From: Martinezella rhizogenes
Lineage (GTDB): Bacteria > Pseudomonadota > Alphaproteobacteria > Rhizobiales > Rhizobiaceae
Length of the DNA: 64,000 nucleotides
Assembly: GCF_000799715.1 (NCBI RefSeq)
Contig: NZ_JUHG01000015.1
Coordinates: forward strand, 372,001 to 436,000
Direction of reading: 5' to 3'
Shown: in pieces, positions 42,903-51,364 of the stretch
Position numbering within the stretch: position 1 is the first letter of the stretch
Layout of the letters: every line of letters starts with the position of its first letter
Program-made: the position numbers and the translations under genes
The notes under the pieces: model-generated
Told to the model about the DNA's origin: nothing
The model's input: the letters and a program-made list of their open reading frames with translations, nothing else
Databases searched by the model: none

Positions 42903-43997
42903 CTATTCCCCAAACGGAAGCTCAATGTCTTCGCGGTTTTTCTTTGCCCCCTCGATCAGGACCATCTTGAACCGCTCGGCATCTTCCGCCGGCAACATCC
43001 CCACCCCGGTTCGAACACCTTCCCGCCACGCAGGCCCGCGCTCCCACGCTTCGTTGTAGACAAGCGCCAAGTCGGCAGATCGCCTCGTCTGCTGTAGGGC
43101 TTCAAAGAGCAACGCAGCTTGACGAACGTCCTTCTCTCGCTTCGCCGGCCCCTGCCCGTCAGTGTGCCGACGGCTGGCGACTATAAGCTTGTGGATCGCA
43201 TACCTGGACGGATCCGGGACGACGACTGAGACACCGCTTCGGTGGAGCAGCATTGTCCTGACAGGTTCCTTGATGAGGAAATCGAGAAAGCGTAGTGGAT
43301 CCGCGCTGGCGCCGCCGAGGGCGGGCATCTTCGCCGGCTGGTCGATGTAGTCGTCCGAACCACGGTTTGACGTCAGGAATTCAACCCTGTAGCCGTCGGC
43401 ATTCTGAAACGCCGAGGAGGCCGCGGATCCCGATCGATGGAGAACTGGCCGGAAGCTGGCGTCGACGCTTTGCAGCAACTCAACGATCGGAGGCAGGCTG
43501 TCTTCAACTTCCCGGCTGATGGCATAGTCCTGGGCGATGTCCGCATCGCCGGTCAGGATTGCAGCCATGGGAAGGCGGACGCCCAGCAGTCCTGAATAGC
43601 ACTGAAAGGCCACTGTGCCGATGAGAACACCGCGGAGCCGAAAAAGACCGCCGTCGGCAAGAGCCTCGACGATGTCGCCCGACATGGCGTCAGGAGCGAT
43701 CATCCCGCCTTCGCGGGTCAGGGTGTTGACCATGCGCCTGCGGGCGCGTAGGTCGTCCTTGTCCCGTTTATGATCAGTTACGCGCTGCGCGATATCCGGA
43801 TCGTCAGCAGGGCCGACGTAACGACGTTTCGTACCACCATGTCCATCCGGGATGTCGAAGTACCAGTACTTGCGCCCCTTGATGTTCGCCGGGGTGAACC
43901 GACCCTCCGGAGGGAAATCGGCCGTCCAAGCGGCGTCAAGCGAACGCTGACCTAGCTCGGCGAGCATCGTCTGATACATGAGGTCGATTGACTTCAT
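42903..43997 (-). CDS. GSU2403-type nucleotidyltransferase-fold protein (intact paralogue)
   Basis: This 364-aa protein belongs to the group annotated as GSU2403-family nucleotidyltransferase fold. It has an N-terminal KGRKYWYFDIP region, GVLIGTVAFQCYSGLLGVRLP (the G(S/T)xxF core), GDADIAQDYAIS with two Asp in nucleotidyltransferase position, GYRVEFLTSNRGSDDY, then SRYAIHKLIVASRR and a helical C-terminus. The catalytic type is plausible but untested. It is preceded by a perfect 13-bp inverted repeat and is a paralogue of the broken gene at 27656-28737. Related folds include AbiEii toxins, so a toxin or defence role is possible. Confidence 0.82.
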   Translation of the reverse strand: MKSIDLMYQTMLAELGQRSLDAAWTADFPPEGRFTPANIKGRKYWYFDIPDGHGGTKRRYVGPADDPDIAQRVTDHKRDKDDLRARRRMVNTLTREGGMIAPDAMSGDIVEALADGGLFRLRGVLIGTVAFQCYSGLLGVRLPMAAILTGDADIAQDYAISREVEDSLPPIVELLQSVDASFRPVLHRSGSAASSAFQNADGYRVEFLTSNRGSDDYIDQPAKMPALGGASADPLRFLDFLIKEPVRTMLLHRSGVSVVVPDPSRYAIHKLIVASRRHTDGQGPAKREKDVRQAALLFEALQQTRRSADLALVYNEAWERGPAWREGVRTGVGMLPAEDAERFKMVLIEGAKKNREDIELPFGE

Positions 43998-44010
43998 AAG
44001 CGCGACTCCG

Positions 44011-44041
44011 CGTTATACTGTTTCTCAAAAACAGTATAACG
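44011..44041. promoter_or_regulatory. 13-bp inverted repeat upstream of the nucleotidyltransferase-fold gene
   Basis: CGTTATACTGTTT (44011-44023) and AAACAGTATAACG (44029-44041) are perfect arms with spacer CTCAA. It begins 14 bases upstream of the start codon at 43997, so a bound protein would block transcription or translation. See the related repeat at 28863-28890. Confidence 0.65.
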
Positions 44042-44080
44042 GTCGAGAGGATGGGTAGCAAGATTGGATGCTAGCCCTAT

Positions 44081-44110
44081 GGTCTTGATGAGATTCGAAC
44101 CTGAGATTCC
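44081..44110. repeat. Short dispersed motif, copy E
   Basis: GGTCTTGATGAGATTCGAAC followed by CTGAGATTCC. GATTCGAACC is the exact complement of a common tRNA T-loop, but no acceptor or D-arm partner can be found nearby, so it is not a complete tRNA. Confidence 0.4.
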
Positions 44111-44312
44111 GCAGTTAAAATATGCCCGTTACAACTAGTTGCGGGGCATTCACGCATGACCCAAACATGCTAATTGCGATAAATCCCATCAGCCAGATCC
44201 AGCTGGTCCGAAGACTGATCGGAGTAGGGTATGAAGCGTCCGTTAAAGTGCTGTCACATTGTCCTCGGCTTAAGGGACTCTCGCCCAATCTTGTAGACGG
44301 CTACCGTCCCGA

Positions 44313-45242
44313 TCATGCATCGCGCAACAGATCAAACATAAGCTTGAAGAATCGATCTGCGTCCACCTCATAGGCAATCCGGGCATTGTCAGGCTCGCCC
44401 CGCTCCTTCCAGAAGTCCGCAACGGTGGCGCCGAAGGCGTAAGTGCCGGAAAGATCCACACCGATATGAGCAGGGCGGGTCCGCACCAGGGTAGGATCGA
44501 TGGCGAGCGCCAGGGCCAGCGGATCGTGCATGGCGCCGCCGACCCCCATGGAGTTGCGGTGGAGCTTCTCGTAGAATCGCAGCCAGTCCATGACCAGTCG
44601 GCCGAGCGGCGTGTCGATGGTGGCGAGTTCCTCACATTGTGGTGCCTCGATCAAAACCTGCATGGTCACGTCAAGCCCAACCATGGTGATCGGCACGCCG
44701 CTGTCGAGGACCAGTTTTAACGCTTCGGGATCGCAGAAGGCGTTGAACTCGGTCGGCGTGATGATCTCGCTCTTGCGATAGAAAACGCCGCCCATCCAGA
44801 TCAGCTCCTTGATCTTGGGAAGGACTTGCGGATGCTTAAGGACGAGAAGCCCCAGATTGGAGAGCGGCCCGGTTGCCACCACGATCATCGGCTCTGGCGC
44901 CTCCGTGAGCTTTTCCGCCAGGAAGTCGACAGCGTGCTGCGCGATGGCCTCGCGCTGCGGCTGCGGCAGATAGGGCGAGCCTTCCAGACCGCTCGGCCCA
45001 TCCGCGGTGCCGAGCACCAGGGGCCGGGCAAGTGGGCGCGCGCAGCCGGCTGCAACCGGCACGTTACCTGCTCCAATGAAGTCCAGCACGCGGATGGCGT
45101 TCGATGTCGTTTTCTCAAGCTCGGCATTGCCGCAGGTGGTCGTCACACCGATAAGTTCGATGTCGGGTGAACGATGCGCCATCACCAGGGCGATGGCATC
45201 GTCATGACCGGGGTCGCAATCGTAGAGAATGGGGGTCGGCAT
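44313..45242 (-). CDS. Inosine-uridine-type nucleoside hydrolase
   Basis: This 309-aa protein starts PILYDCDPGHDDAIAL, the calcium-binding DxDxGxDD motif of nucleoside N-ribohydrolases, and has VTTTCGNAELEKTTSNA, IVVATGPLSNLGL, IWMGG, FNAFCDPEAL and a C-terminal HDPLALALA with the metal Asp. It splits the N-glycosidic bond of a ribonucleoside, giving base and ribose. It is the last gene of the nucleoside importer operon, 15 bases after the first hydrolase. Confidence 0.92.
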   Translation of the reverse strand: MPTPILYDCDPGHDDAIALVMAHRSPDIELIGVTTTCGNAELEKTTSNAIRVLDFIGAGNVPVAAGCARPLARPLVLGTADGPSGLEGSPYLPQPQREAIAQHAVDFLAEKLTEAPEPMIVVATGPLSNLGLLVLKHPQVLPKIKELIWMGGVFYRKSEIITPTEFNAFCDPEALKLVLDSGVPITMVGLDVTMQVLIEAPQCEELATIDTPLGRLVMDWLRFYEKLHRNSMGVGGAMHDPLALALAIDPTLVRTRPAHIGVDLSGTYAFGATVADFWKERGEPDNARIAYEVDADRFFKLMFDLLRDA

Positions 45243-45256
45243 GTCAGAGCAATCCT

Positions 45257-46291
45257 TCAGGCTTGGGTTGTGGGGGCAGCGGTGCGCTCGTAGCGCGCCA
45301 TGGCCGCCTTGAAGATCGAAAGGAACCGGCGACCGTCGAGACCCGTGGCTATCCGCGTGGTCTTGGCCCCCTCGCCGCCCGGCAGGATCTGGTGGCCGCG
45401 ATAGGCGACCGTCTGGCCGCGCGCGACGCCTTTGTCGAGCACCACGTCGGCAAAAAGCGGCTCGGTGGTCGCGACGAGATCGGGCGCGAAGCAAAGTGCG
45501 ACAGTAATGACGTCGTCCATCGGAAAGCCGACGAGGCCGAAGAATTCGCGCCAGATGTCGATATAGATCGGGAAGGTATCGCGGATCATGGCGACAACCG
45601 GATTGTCATGCATTATGGCAGTCATGTCAGCCAAGCCGTCGCGCGTCAGCATGCTGTCGGCCACGCGATTATCCTCGCAAACGTCAAGCGGCACGAGGAT
45701 CTTCTTTACATCGGCGTTGAGCACGATGCGCGCTGCCTCCGGATCAGCCCAGATATTGTATTCCGACAGTGGCGTCATATTGCCGGGCGTGGTGAAGTTT
45801 CCACCGAGAACGAGCATGTTCTTGAGCAGCGAGGGCAGCGACGGCTCCTGAAGAAAAGCCATGGCGGCGTTAGTGGTTGGTCCCGTGGTCACCAGCGTGA
45901 TCTCCCCGGGGCTGGCCTTTACCGTCTCGATGATGAAGTCCACCGCATGGCCGGGGCTGGCGGGGCGCTTCGGCTCTGGCGCCGGCGGATTGAAGTCTTT
46001 CAGCCGCTCGCCGAAGCGGGCGGTCAGCCGCTTCTCGAAATGGACCGGCGCTTCCATGTCAGCCTTGGAATTGCCGACAAGCGGCCGCCAGGCGCCGGCA
46101 TGAACGGGAATGTCGTCGCGTCCGGCAAGCGAGAGTGTGTTGAGGACGACATTGGTCACCTGGGTGATCGGCCCGGCGGCGCCGGTAACGGTCGTCACGC
46201 CCTCCAGCTTGATTTCCGGATGGGCGGCGGCAAAGAGCACGGCGAGGATATCGTCGCCGGCGGAGTCTACGTCGAGGATGATGCGCTGCAT
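45257..46291 (-). CDS. Divergent nucleoside hydrolase
   Basis: This 344-aa protein is of the same fold. The N-terminal metal motif is DVDSAGDDILAV, keeping the Asp residues but changing the usual Pro-Gly. Other family segments are GVTTVTGAAGPITQVTNVV, TLVTTGPTTNAAMA, LGGNF, YNIWADPEAARIVL and FPMDDVITVALCF. In the last of these the normal His-Asp-Pro is replaced by Met-Asp-Asp. The changes suggest altered substrate preference, possibly an unusual base. It lies 30 bases after the last permease gene. Confidence 0.88.
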   Translation of the reverse strand: MQRIILDVDSAGDDILAVLFAAAHPEIKLEGVTTVTGAAGPITQVTNVVLNTLSLAGRDDIPVHAGAWRPLVGNSKADMEAPVHFEKRLTARFGERLKDFNPPAPEPKRPASPGHAVDFIIETVKASPGEITLVTTGPTTNAAMAFLQEPSLPSLLKNMLVLGGNFTTPGNMTPLSEYNIWADPEAARIVLNADVKKILVPLDVCEDNRVADSMLTRDGLADMTAIMHDNPVVAMIRDTFPIYIDIWREFFGLVGFPMDDVITVALCFAPDLVATTEPLFADVVLDKGVARGQTVAYRGHQILPGGEGAKTTRIATGLDGRRFLSIFKAAMARYERTAAPTTQA

Positions 46292-46321
46292 GGGGAGGCC
46301 TTCGAAATCGTCAGGAGGTTT

Positions 46322-47320
46322 TCAGGAGCGGGGAAGTGGCGCGTCTCGCGCCTCTTCCGTCGCCGAGGAATGGGTCAACGCGCGACGTATGGTGTCGAGC
46401 GTCTCGCGGATCATCTTCGGCCGCCCACGCCAGGAGAGTGCGAACAGCGCGGCAAGCGCTACGGCATAGGGCACGGCGAGAACGAGATATGAGGGAAAGC
46501 CGAACGTCTGGAGCCTGAGCGAGAAGGCGTCGGCAAAGCCGAAGAGCAGGCAACCCGCCAGAACCTTCAGGGGGTCGCCGGCCGAGAAGATCAGGATTGC
46601 GACCGCCATGAAGCCGCGCCCCGATGACATGTTCTCGGTGAACATGGTGATATAGCCGAGCGACATATGCGCGCCTGCAAGCCCCGCCAGCAGACCGCAG
46701 AGCAGCGAGGCGGCATAACGCACCTGCGCAATCGAAATGCCTAGTGCTTCGGCCGCTTCAGGCTTCTCGCCGACCACGCGGATATACAGCCCCAGGCGCG
46801 TGCGGCCGTAGAAAAGAATAAGCAGCGGCACGGCGATGAAAGCCACGTAGACAAGGGGAGTGTAGCCGGAGATCAACTGCGCGTAGGCTGGGCCCAGCAC
46901 CTCGCGTGCGCCAGGCACCTGCAGCTTTGGGAGGCCGACTATGCCGCGCCCGACGATCGAACCGCGTGTGCCGAAGATCGCCTTCATGAGCGAGACGGTC
47001 ATGCCGCCGGCGAGAATGTTGAGCGCCAGCCCCACCACCACCTCGTTCGCCCGGAAGCTGACGACCAGCACCGCATAAACCAGTGCGAAGACGAGTGCGG
47101 CGGCAACGCCGATCAGAAGCCCGCCAATCGAGGAGCCTGTCCAGATCGAGCCGAGTACCGCAAAGAAGGCGGAAATCAACATCTGGCCTTCCAGCCCGAT
47201 ATTGAAGATGCCGGCCTTGGTGGTGAACGACCCACCGAGCGCCACGAGCAGGATCGGCGCCGTTGTGCGGATCGTCGCCACCAGCAGCGCGACGTTGAAG
47301 AGACTGTTCAGAATTTCCAT
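46322..47320 (-). CDS. Nucleoside ABC transporter permease 2 (BPD_transp_2, NupQ/BmpC type)
   Basis: This 332-aa integral membrane protein has 8-10 hydrophobic helices and the family segments LVALGGSFTTKAGIFNIGLEGQM, LALNILAGGMTVSLM and VAILIFSAGDPLKVLAGCLLFG. It pairs with the permease encoded just upstream and overlaps it by 13 bases, indicating coupled translation. Confidence 0.92.
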   Translation of the reverse strand: MEILNSLFNVALLVATIRTTAPILLVALGGSFTTKAGIFNIGLEGQMLISAFFAVLGSIWTGSSIGGLLIGVAAALVFALVYAVLVVSFRANEVVVGLALNILAGGMTVSLMKAIFGTRGSIVGRGIVGLPKLQVPGAREVLGPAYAQLISGYTPLVYVAFIAVPLLILFYGRTRLGLYIRVVGEKPEAAEALGISIAQVRYAASLLCGLLAGLAGAHMSLGYITMFTENMSSGRGFMAVAILIFSAGDPLKVLAGCLLFGFADAFSLRLQTFGFPSYLVLAVPYAVALAALFALSWRGRPKMIRETLDTIRRALTHSSATEEARDAPLPRS

Positions 47321-48363
47321 CGGCGCTCTCCCGTGCGGTCGCCGCGACGGCGCATCAAGAGGTCGGCCGATACGGCCAGAATGATCAAAGCCTGGATGAC
47401 GGTGATGATCTCGCGCGAGGCGGTGGTATCGACTTCAAGAAGCAACGAACCGGATCTAAGCGCGCCGAAGAACAGGGCTGTGAAGATGGTGCCGATAGGC
47501 GAACCATTGGCGAGCAGCGCCGCGATCACGCCGTCGAAGCCGAAGCCGGGCGCAAACCCTTCCATGAAGCGATGATGCACACCGAGCGTCTCGATGCCGC
47601 CAGCAAGTCCGCCGACCGCACCGGAGGCAAGCAGCACACCGAAGCCGACGCGGCGGACATTGATGCCGCCATATTCGGCGAATTTCGGCGCCGAGCCGAC
47701 CATGGTGACGGCGTAACCAGCCGAGGTCCACCGGAAGAAGGCGGCAACTGCGACCGCGAGCGCCAGTCCGATCAGGAGGCCAATATTGAGCCGGGAAAAG
47801 GAGAATAGCTCCGGCAGATAGGCGTTTTCACGGATCGGCGGCGTTTCCGACCAGCCGCCCGGCCGCTTGAACAGGAAGATAGTGAAGTAAGAGGTGAGCA
47901 GCGTCGCGATGTAATTGGCCAGGATGGTGGAGACCACCTCATTGGTGCCGAAGCGCACCCGGAAAAAAGCAGGGATTGCTACCCAGGCGGCGCCCGCGAC
48001 AATCGCGAGTGAGATGGCCGCCAGCACATGCAGGACCGGCGGAAGATCGAAGGTGAAGCCGACCCAGGCAGCTGCAAAACCGCCAAGGAAAAGCTGCCCT
48101 TCGATACCGATATTGAACATGCCACCGCGCAGACCGATGCAGGCGGCTATGCCGCAGATCAGGATTGGCGTCGTCTGCAAAAGAGTGCCGGCTATCTTCT
48201 CCTCATCGCCAAAGGCGCCGCGCATCAGTGTCAGCAACACGGTGACCGGGTTCTCATCGATCATTAGGATTATGACCGCGCCAATTGCCAACGCGATGAT
48301 AAAGGCGAGTGCCTGGCCGGTCATTGTCCGCAGCAGTCTATCGGAAAACAGGCGAGGTTTCAT
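47308..48363 (-). CDS. Nucleoside ABC transporter permease 1 (BPD_transp_2, NupP/BmpB type)
   Basis: This 351-aa membrane protein has the family segments LLQTTPILICGIAACIGLRGGMFNIGIEGQ, NEVVSTILANYIA and FGFDGVIAALLANGSPIG. Its start overlaps the ATPase stop by 4 bases (ATGA type). It forms the channel with permease 2. Confidence 0.92.
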   Translation of the reverse strand: MKPRLFSDRLLRTMTGQALAFIIALAIGAVIILMIDENPVTVLLTLMRGAFGDEEKIAGTLLQTTPILICGIAACIGLRGGMFNIGIEGQLFLGGFAAAWVGFTFDLPPVLHVLAAISLAIVAGAAWVAIPAFFRVRFGTNEVVSTILANYIATLLTSYFTIFLFKRPGGWSETPPIRENAYLPELFSFSRLNIGLLIGLALAVAVAAFFRWTSAGYAVTMVGSAPKFAEYGGINVRRVGFGVLLASGAVGGLAGGIETLGVHHRFMEGFAPGFGFDGVIAALLANGSPIGTIFTALFFGALRSGSLLLEVDTTASREIITVIQALIILAVSADLLMRRRGDRTGERRWKF

Positions 48364-49889
48364 AAGGTCTCCTTGGCGTCTGCCGGGTCAACACCGGCCA
48401 TCATGAGTCCGATCTCTTCCTCGTCCATCTCAGCACCGTCCATCGCGCCCATGATCCGGCCGTCGAACATGACGAGGATGCGGTCGGCGAGGGTCTTGAG
48501 TTCGTTAAGCTGGGTGGAGATGAGCAAAATAGCCTTGCCCGCGTCGCGCTGGCGCATGATCTCGTCGTGGATCGCCTCCTGCGCGCCGATATCGACGCCA
48601 CGCGTTGGCTGGTCGATCAATAGCAGATCGCCAGCGGCAGTGAATTCCCGCGCTAAAACCACCTTCTGGATATTTCCACCCGACAGGCTGCCTGCTGTAT
48701 CCTTCGTCCCCCGGGCACGGATATCGAACCGTTTGATCAATGCATTCGTTTCGCTGTGCACTGCCTTCCAGTCGATAACGCCGTAGCGGGCAAAGGGGCG
48801 CTGGCGCTGGCGGCCCATCAGCATGTTGACGGCAAGTGTTGCGTTGCGGTCCACCCCGCGCACCATCCGGTCTCCGGGCACATGCGCGAGCCCACGCGCG
48901 CGGATCGCGGCGGGCGGCATGTTGAGGATTTCGCGACCATGCAGAAGGGCGCTTCCGTGGCTTGGCGGCCGCAGACCGGACAGCACCTCGGCAAGCTCCG
49001 TCTGACCATTGCCGGCGACGCCCGCAATGCCGACGATTTCGCCAGCCCTGACGGAAAGATCCACAGACTTCAGAGCGGCCAGGCGGCGGTCATCGCGAGC
49101 CCAGAGATCAGAAACCGTCAATACCGGCAACCCGGACGAGGCCGTGCGCGGACGACGGTCGAAACTCACATCACGCCCGACCATCAGTCGCACCAGTTCG
49201 CGCTTCGACAGCTCCGCCTTCGGCTTGGTGGCGACCTCGCGCCCGTCGCGCAGAACCGTGATCGTGTCCGAAACGGCCATCACCTCTTCCAGATGATGGG
49301 AAATGAAGATCACCGTCATCCCGTCGTCGACAAAGCTACGCAGCGTCTGGAAGAGGTCGCGGCTTTCCTGCGGCGTGAGGACCGCCGTGGGTTCGTCAAG
49401 GATGATGGTACGGGCATTGCGGGCAAGGACCTTGAGGATTTCGATGCGCTGCTCAATGCCGACCGACAGGCCGGCCACCCGCTCCTCCGCATCCACCCGC
49501 AGACCAAATTTTTGCGATAGCGCCCGCGTTCGTTCCACTTGGGCAGCGCGGTCAATCAAGCCACCATGGCGGACTTCCATGCCGAGAAAAATGTTATCGG
49601 CGACGGTCAGCGAAGGCACCAGCTTAAAATGCTGGTGCACCATACCGAGACCCTCGTTGATGGCGATCGCCGGGCTGTCGACCACTATTGGCTTGCCGCC
49701 GATCGAAATACTGCCCTCATCGGGCTGCAGCAGGCCAAAGAGGATGTTCATCAGCGTCGTCTTGCCAGCGCCGTTCTCGCCGATGATCGCGTGGATCTCG
49801 CCACGCCGGACGGCAAGGTTGATACCGTCATTGGCGGTAAAAGCGCCAAAACGCTTGGTGATGCCCGTGAGTTCTACGGCAAGGTCCAT
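48360..49889 (-). CDS. Nucleoside ABC transporter ATP-binding protein (double ATPase, NupO/BmpA-linked type)
   Basis: This 509-aa protein has two ATPase halves. The first (about 1-240) has Walker A GENGAGKTT, signature LSVGIEQRIEILK and Walker B TIILDEPTAVL. The second (about 255-500) has a degenerate Walker A GVAGNGQTEL, signature LSGGNIQKVVLARE and LLLIDQPTRGVDIGA. This is the layout of importers for nucleosides and sugars of the BMP/Nup class. The start at 49889 gives MDLAVELTGITKRFG; a longer open frame upstream adds only a hydrophobic extension unlike the family. Confidence 0.92.
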   Translation of the reverse strand: MDLAVELTGITKRFGAFTANDGINLAVRRGEIHAIIGENGAGKTTLMNILFGLLQPDEGSISIGGKPIVVDSPAIAINEGLGMVHQHFKLVPSLTVADNIFLGMEVRHGGLIDRAAQVERTRALSQKFGLRVDAEERVAGLSVGIEQRIEILKVLARNARTIILDEPTAVLTPQESRDLFQTLRSFVDDGMTVIFISHHLEEVMAVSDTITVLRDGREVATKPKAELSKRELVRLMVGRDVSFDRRPRTASSGLPVLTVSDLWARDDRRLAALKSVDLSVRAGEIVGIAGVAGNGQTELAEVLSGLRPPSHGSALLHGREILNMPPAAIRARGLAHVPGDRMVRGVDRNATLAVNMLMGRQRQRPFARYGVIDWKAVHSETNALIKRFDIRARGTKDTAGSLSGGNIQKVVLAREFTAAGDLLLIDQPTRGVDIGAQEAIHDEIMRQRDAGKAILLISTQLNELKTLADRILVMFDGRIMGAMDGAEMDEEEIGLMMAGVDPADAKETL

Positions 49890-50086
49890 GAAGCGTACAC
49901 TTACGAATAAGGGTGGAAGAAGGAGCGCGGCGATCCAGACCAGACCGAGGCGCCGAACCGGCATTCGCCAACCGACTCTCTTATCTGCGCCGGCAGAATA
50001 CCGTTTCGACAGTCAAGAGCCATGCCGGAATCCAACGAATGAAAGAGATGCCGGGTGTCCCCGAGCATCTCGTCACTTCGCCCCGA

Positions 50087-51088
50087 TCACTTCGCCTTTG
50101 CGATCTGGATCTTGCCTGCAATGACGTCCTTTTGCAGTGCCGCCAGCTTGTCCTTGATCTCGGCCGGAAGCTTCGCGGCCACGTCCTGGCAGAGCTTGAC
50201 CTCGACACCACCGGAGGCCAGATCGAAGGTGCGCGTCCCGGGAGTGACCTTTCGGCCTTCCACCTCGTCCTTGATGATCGCGTAAACCGCGACATCCCCG
50301 CGCTTCAGCATGCTGGCGAGCACGTTGCCCGGCGCGCTGCCGCACATGTCGATATCGACGCCAAGCGAATATTTGTCGGCGGTAGCGCTCGCCTGCATCA
50401 CGCCCTCGCCCGTCGGGCCGGCGACGTTGTAGACGATGTCAGAACCCTGACCATAGAGCGTCATGGCAAGCTCGCTGCCTTTGGCCGGGTCATCGAAGGT
50501 GCCGGCAAAGACCGAGTTCACCTTCACATCCGGCGCAGCATATTTTGCGCCTTGCTCGTAACCGCCGAGGAAGTTGCGAATAACGGGAATGTCGCGGCCA
50601 CCGACAAAGCCGATCGCCTTGCCGTCGCCGATCTTGTCGAATTTCGGCCCCATGTCTTCGACCATGCCGGCCAAAGCACCGGCGACGAAGGAGCCCTGCT
50701 CCTCGGCAAAATTGGCATAGATCATCTTTTTGCTGTCGAGCACGCCGTCGATGAAGACGAAGCGCTGGTTCGGATAGGCGGCGCTGACCTTCTGTAGCGC
50801 ATCGGCCAATTCCCATCCCATGACGAAGATAAGATCGTACTGGCCGCTCTTGGCGAGGTTGGTGAACTGTTCCTCATAATCGAGGGCGCGGTTGCCGGTA
50901 TCGACGAGCTTCAGATCGATGCCGAATTCATCCTTGGCTTTGTTCAGTCCGTTGACGATGGAGACGCCGAAGCCTTGCGCAAAATAGCCGGAAATCGCGG
51001 CCACATGCACCTTCTCAGTAGCAAAGGACGGTAGAGCTGAAGCAGCCAGCACGACGCCGGCCGCCAAAAAGCGAGTGAAAATCTTCAT
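50087..51088 (-). CDS. BMP-family nucleoside-binding lipoprotein-like substrate-binding protein
   Basis: This 333-aa protein has a Sec signal peptide of about 23 residues ending SFATEK, without a lipobox. The mature protein has BMP-family segments: ISGYFAQGFGVSIVNGLNKAK, DLIFVMGWELADALQKVSAAYP, FVFIDGVLDSKK, EEQGSFVAGALAGM, GFVGGRDIPVIRNFLGGYEQGAK and SDIVYNVAGPTGEGVMQA. It is the first gene of the importer operon. A gap of about 200 bases separates it from the ATPase gene. Confidence 0.93.
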   Translation of the reverse strand: MKIFTRFLAAGVVLAASALPSFATEKVHVAAISGYFAQGFGVSIVNGLNKAKDEFGIDLKLVDTGNRALDYEEQFTNLAKSGQYDLIFVMGWELADALQKVSAAYPNQRFVFIDGVLDSKKMIYANFAEEQGSFVAGALAGMVEDMGPKFDKIGDGKAIGFVGGRDIPVIRNFLGGYEQGAKYAAPDVKVNSVFAGTFDDPAKGSELAMTLYGQGSDIVYNVAGPTGEGVMQASATADKYSLGVDIDMCGSAPGNVLASMLKRGDVAVYAIIKDEVEGRKVTPGTRTFDLASGGVEVKLCQDVAAKLPAEIKDKLAALQKDVIAGKIQIAKAK

Positions 51089-51155
51089 AGCGGTTCGATC
51101 CCTCTGGTAGCCTTATCGGCGGTTCCACCACATCAGTCTTTGATCGCCGATTTAT

Positions 51156-51167
51156 TTGATGGTCATA
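51156..51167 (-). promoter_or_regulatory. Shared operator candidate in front of the nucleoside importer operon
   Basis: In minus-strand reading this is TATGACCATCAA, identical to 55549-55560 in front of the second importer operon and in the same orientation relative to the gene. It lies about 70 bp upstream of the binding-protein start. The core resembles the palindrome TTGATGATCAA in front of the MarR operon. Confidence 0.6.
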
Positions 51168-51307
51168 CGAATATTGTTTGGTGTCCGGCGGCTTGTCAAT
51201 CCTTTTCTTGGGTCTTTGTCACAAGGCGAAAATGTCGGATATTATCATGCATTGGCCGCCGAATGCGGCTCTTCGTAACAAAGCCCCTACCCTTCCCCTC
51301 TGATCAC

Positions 51308-51350
51308 TTGACAAATTCGAGCCGGAGTGGATTGTTAATACTCTAACAAG
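51308..51350 (+). promoter_or_regulatory. Promoter region of the DUF1185 operon
   Basis: TTGACA (51308-51313) is a consensus -35 box preceded by TGATCAC. Further down, TTGTTA (51332-51337) and TAACAA (51344-51349) form an inverted repeat around the expected -10/+1 region. The same TCACTTGACAA string occurs at 55514-55524 before the second importer operon. Confidence 0.5.
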
Positions 51351-51364
51351 TTTTGGAGAAGTTC

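Noticed and set aside
44081..44150. A possible tRNA gene on the minus strand
   Set aside because: A T-loop-like string is present, but no cloverleaf with acceptor stem, D-arm and anticodon arm could be built; kept only as a repeat motif.
45167..46492. Long plus-strand open frame of 441 codons opposite the nucleoside hydrolases
   Set aside because: It has no recognisable domain and mirrors two clear minus-strand nucleoside hydrolase genes; a GC-rich shadow frame.
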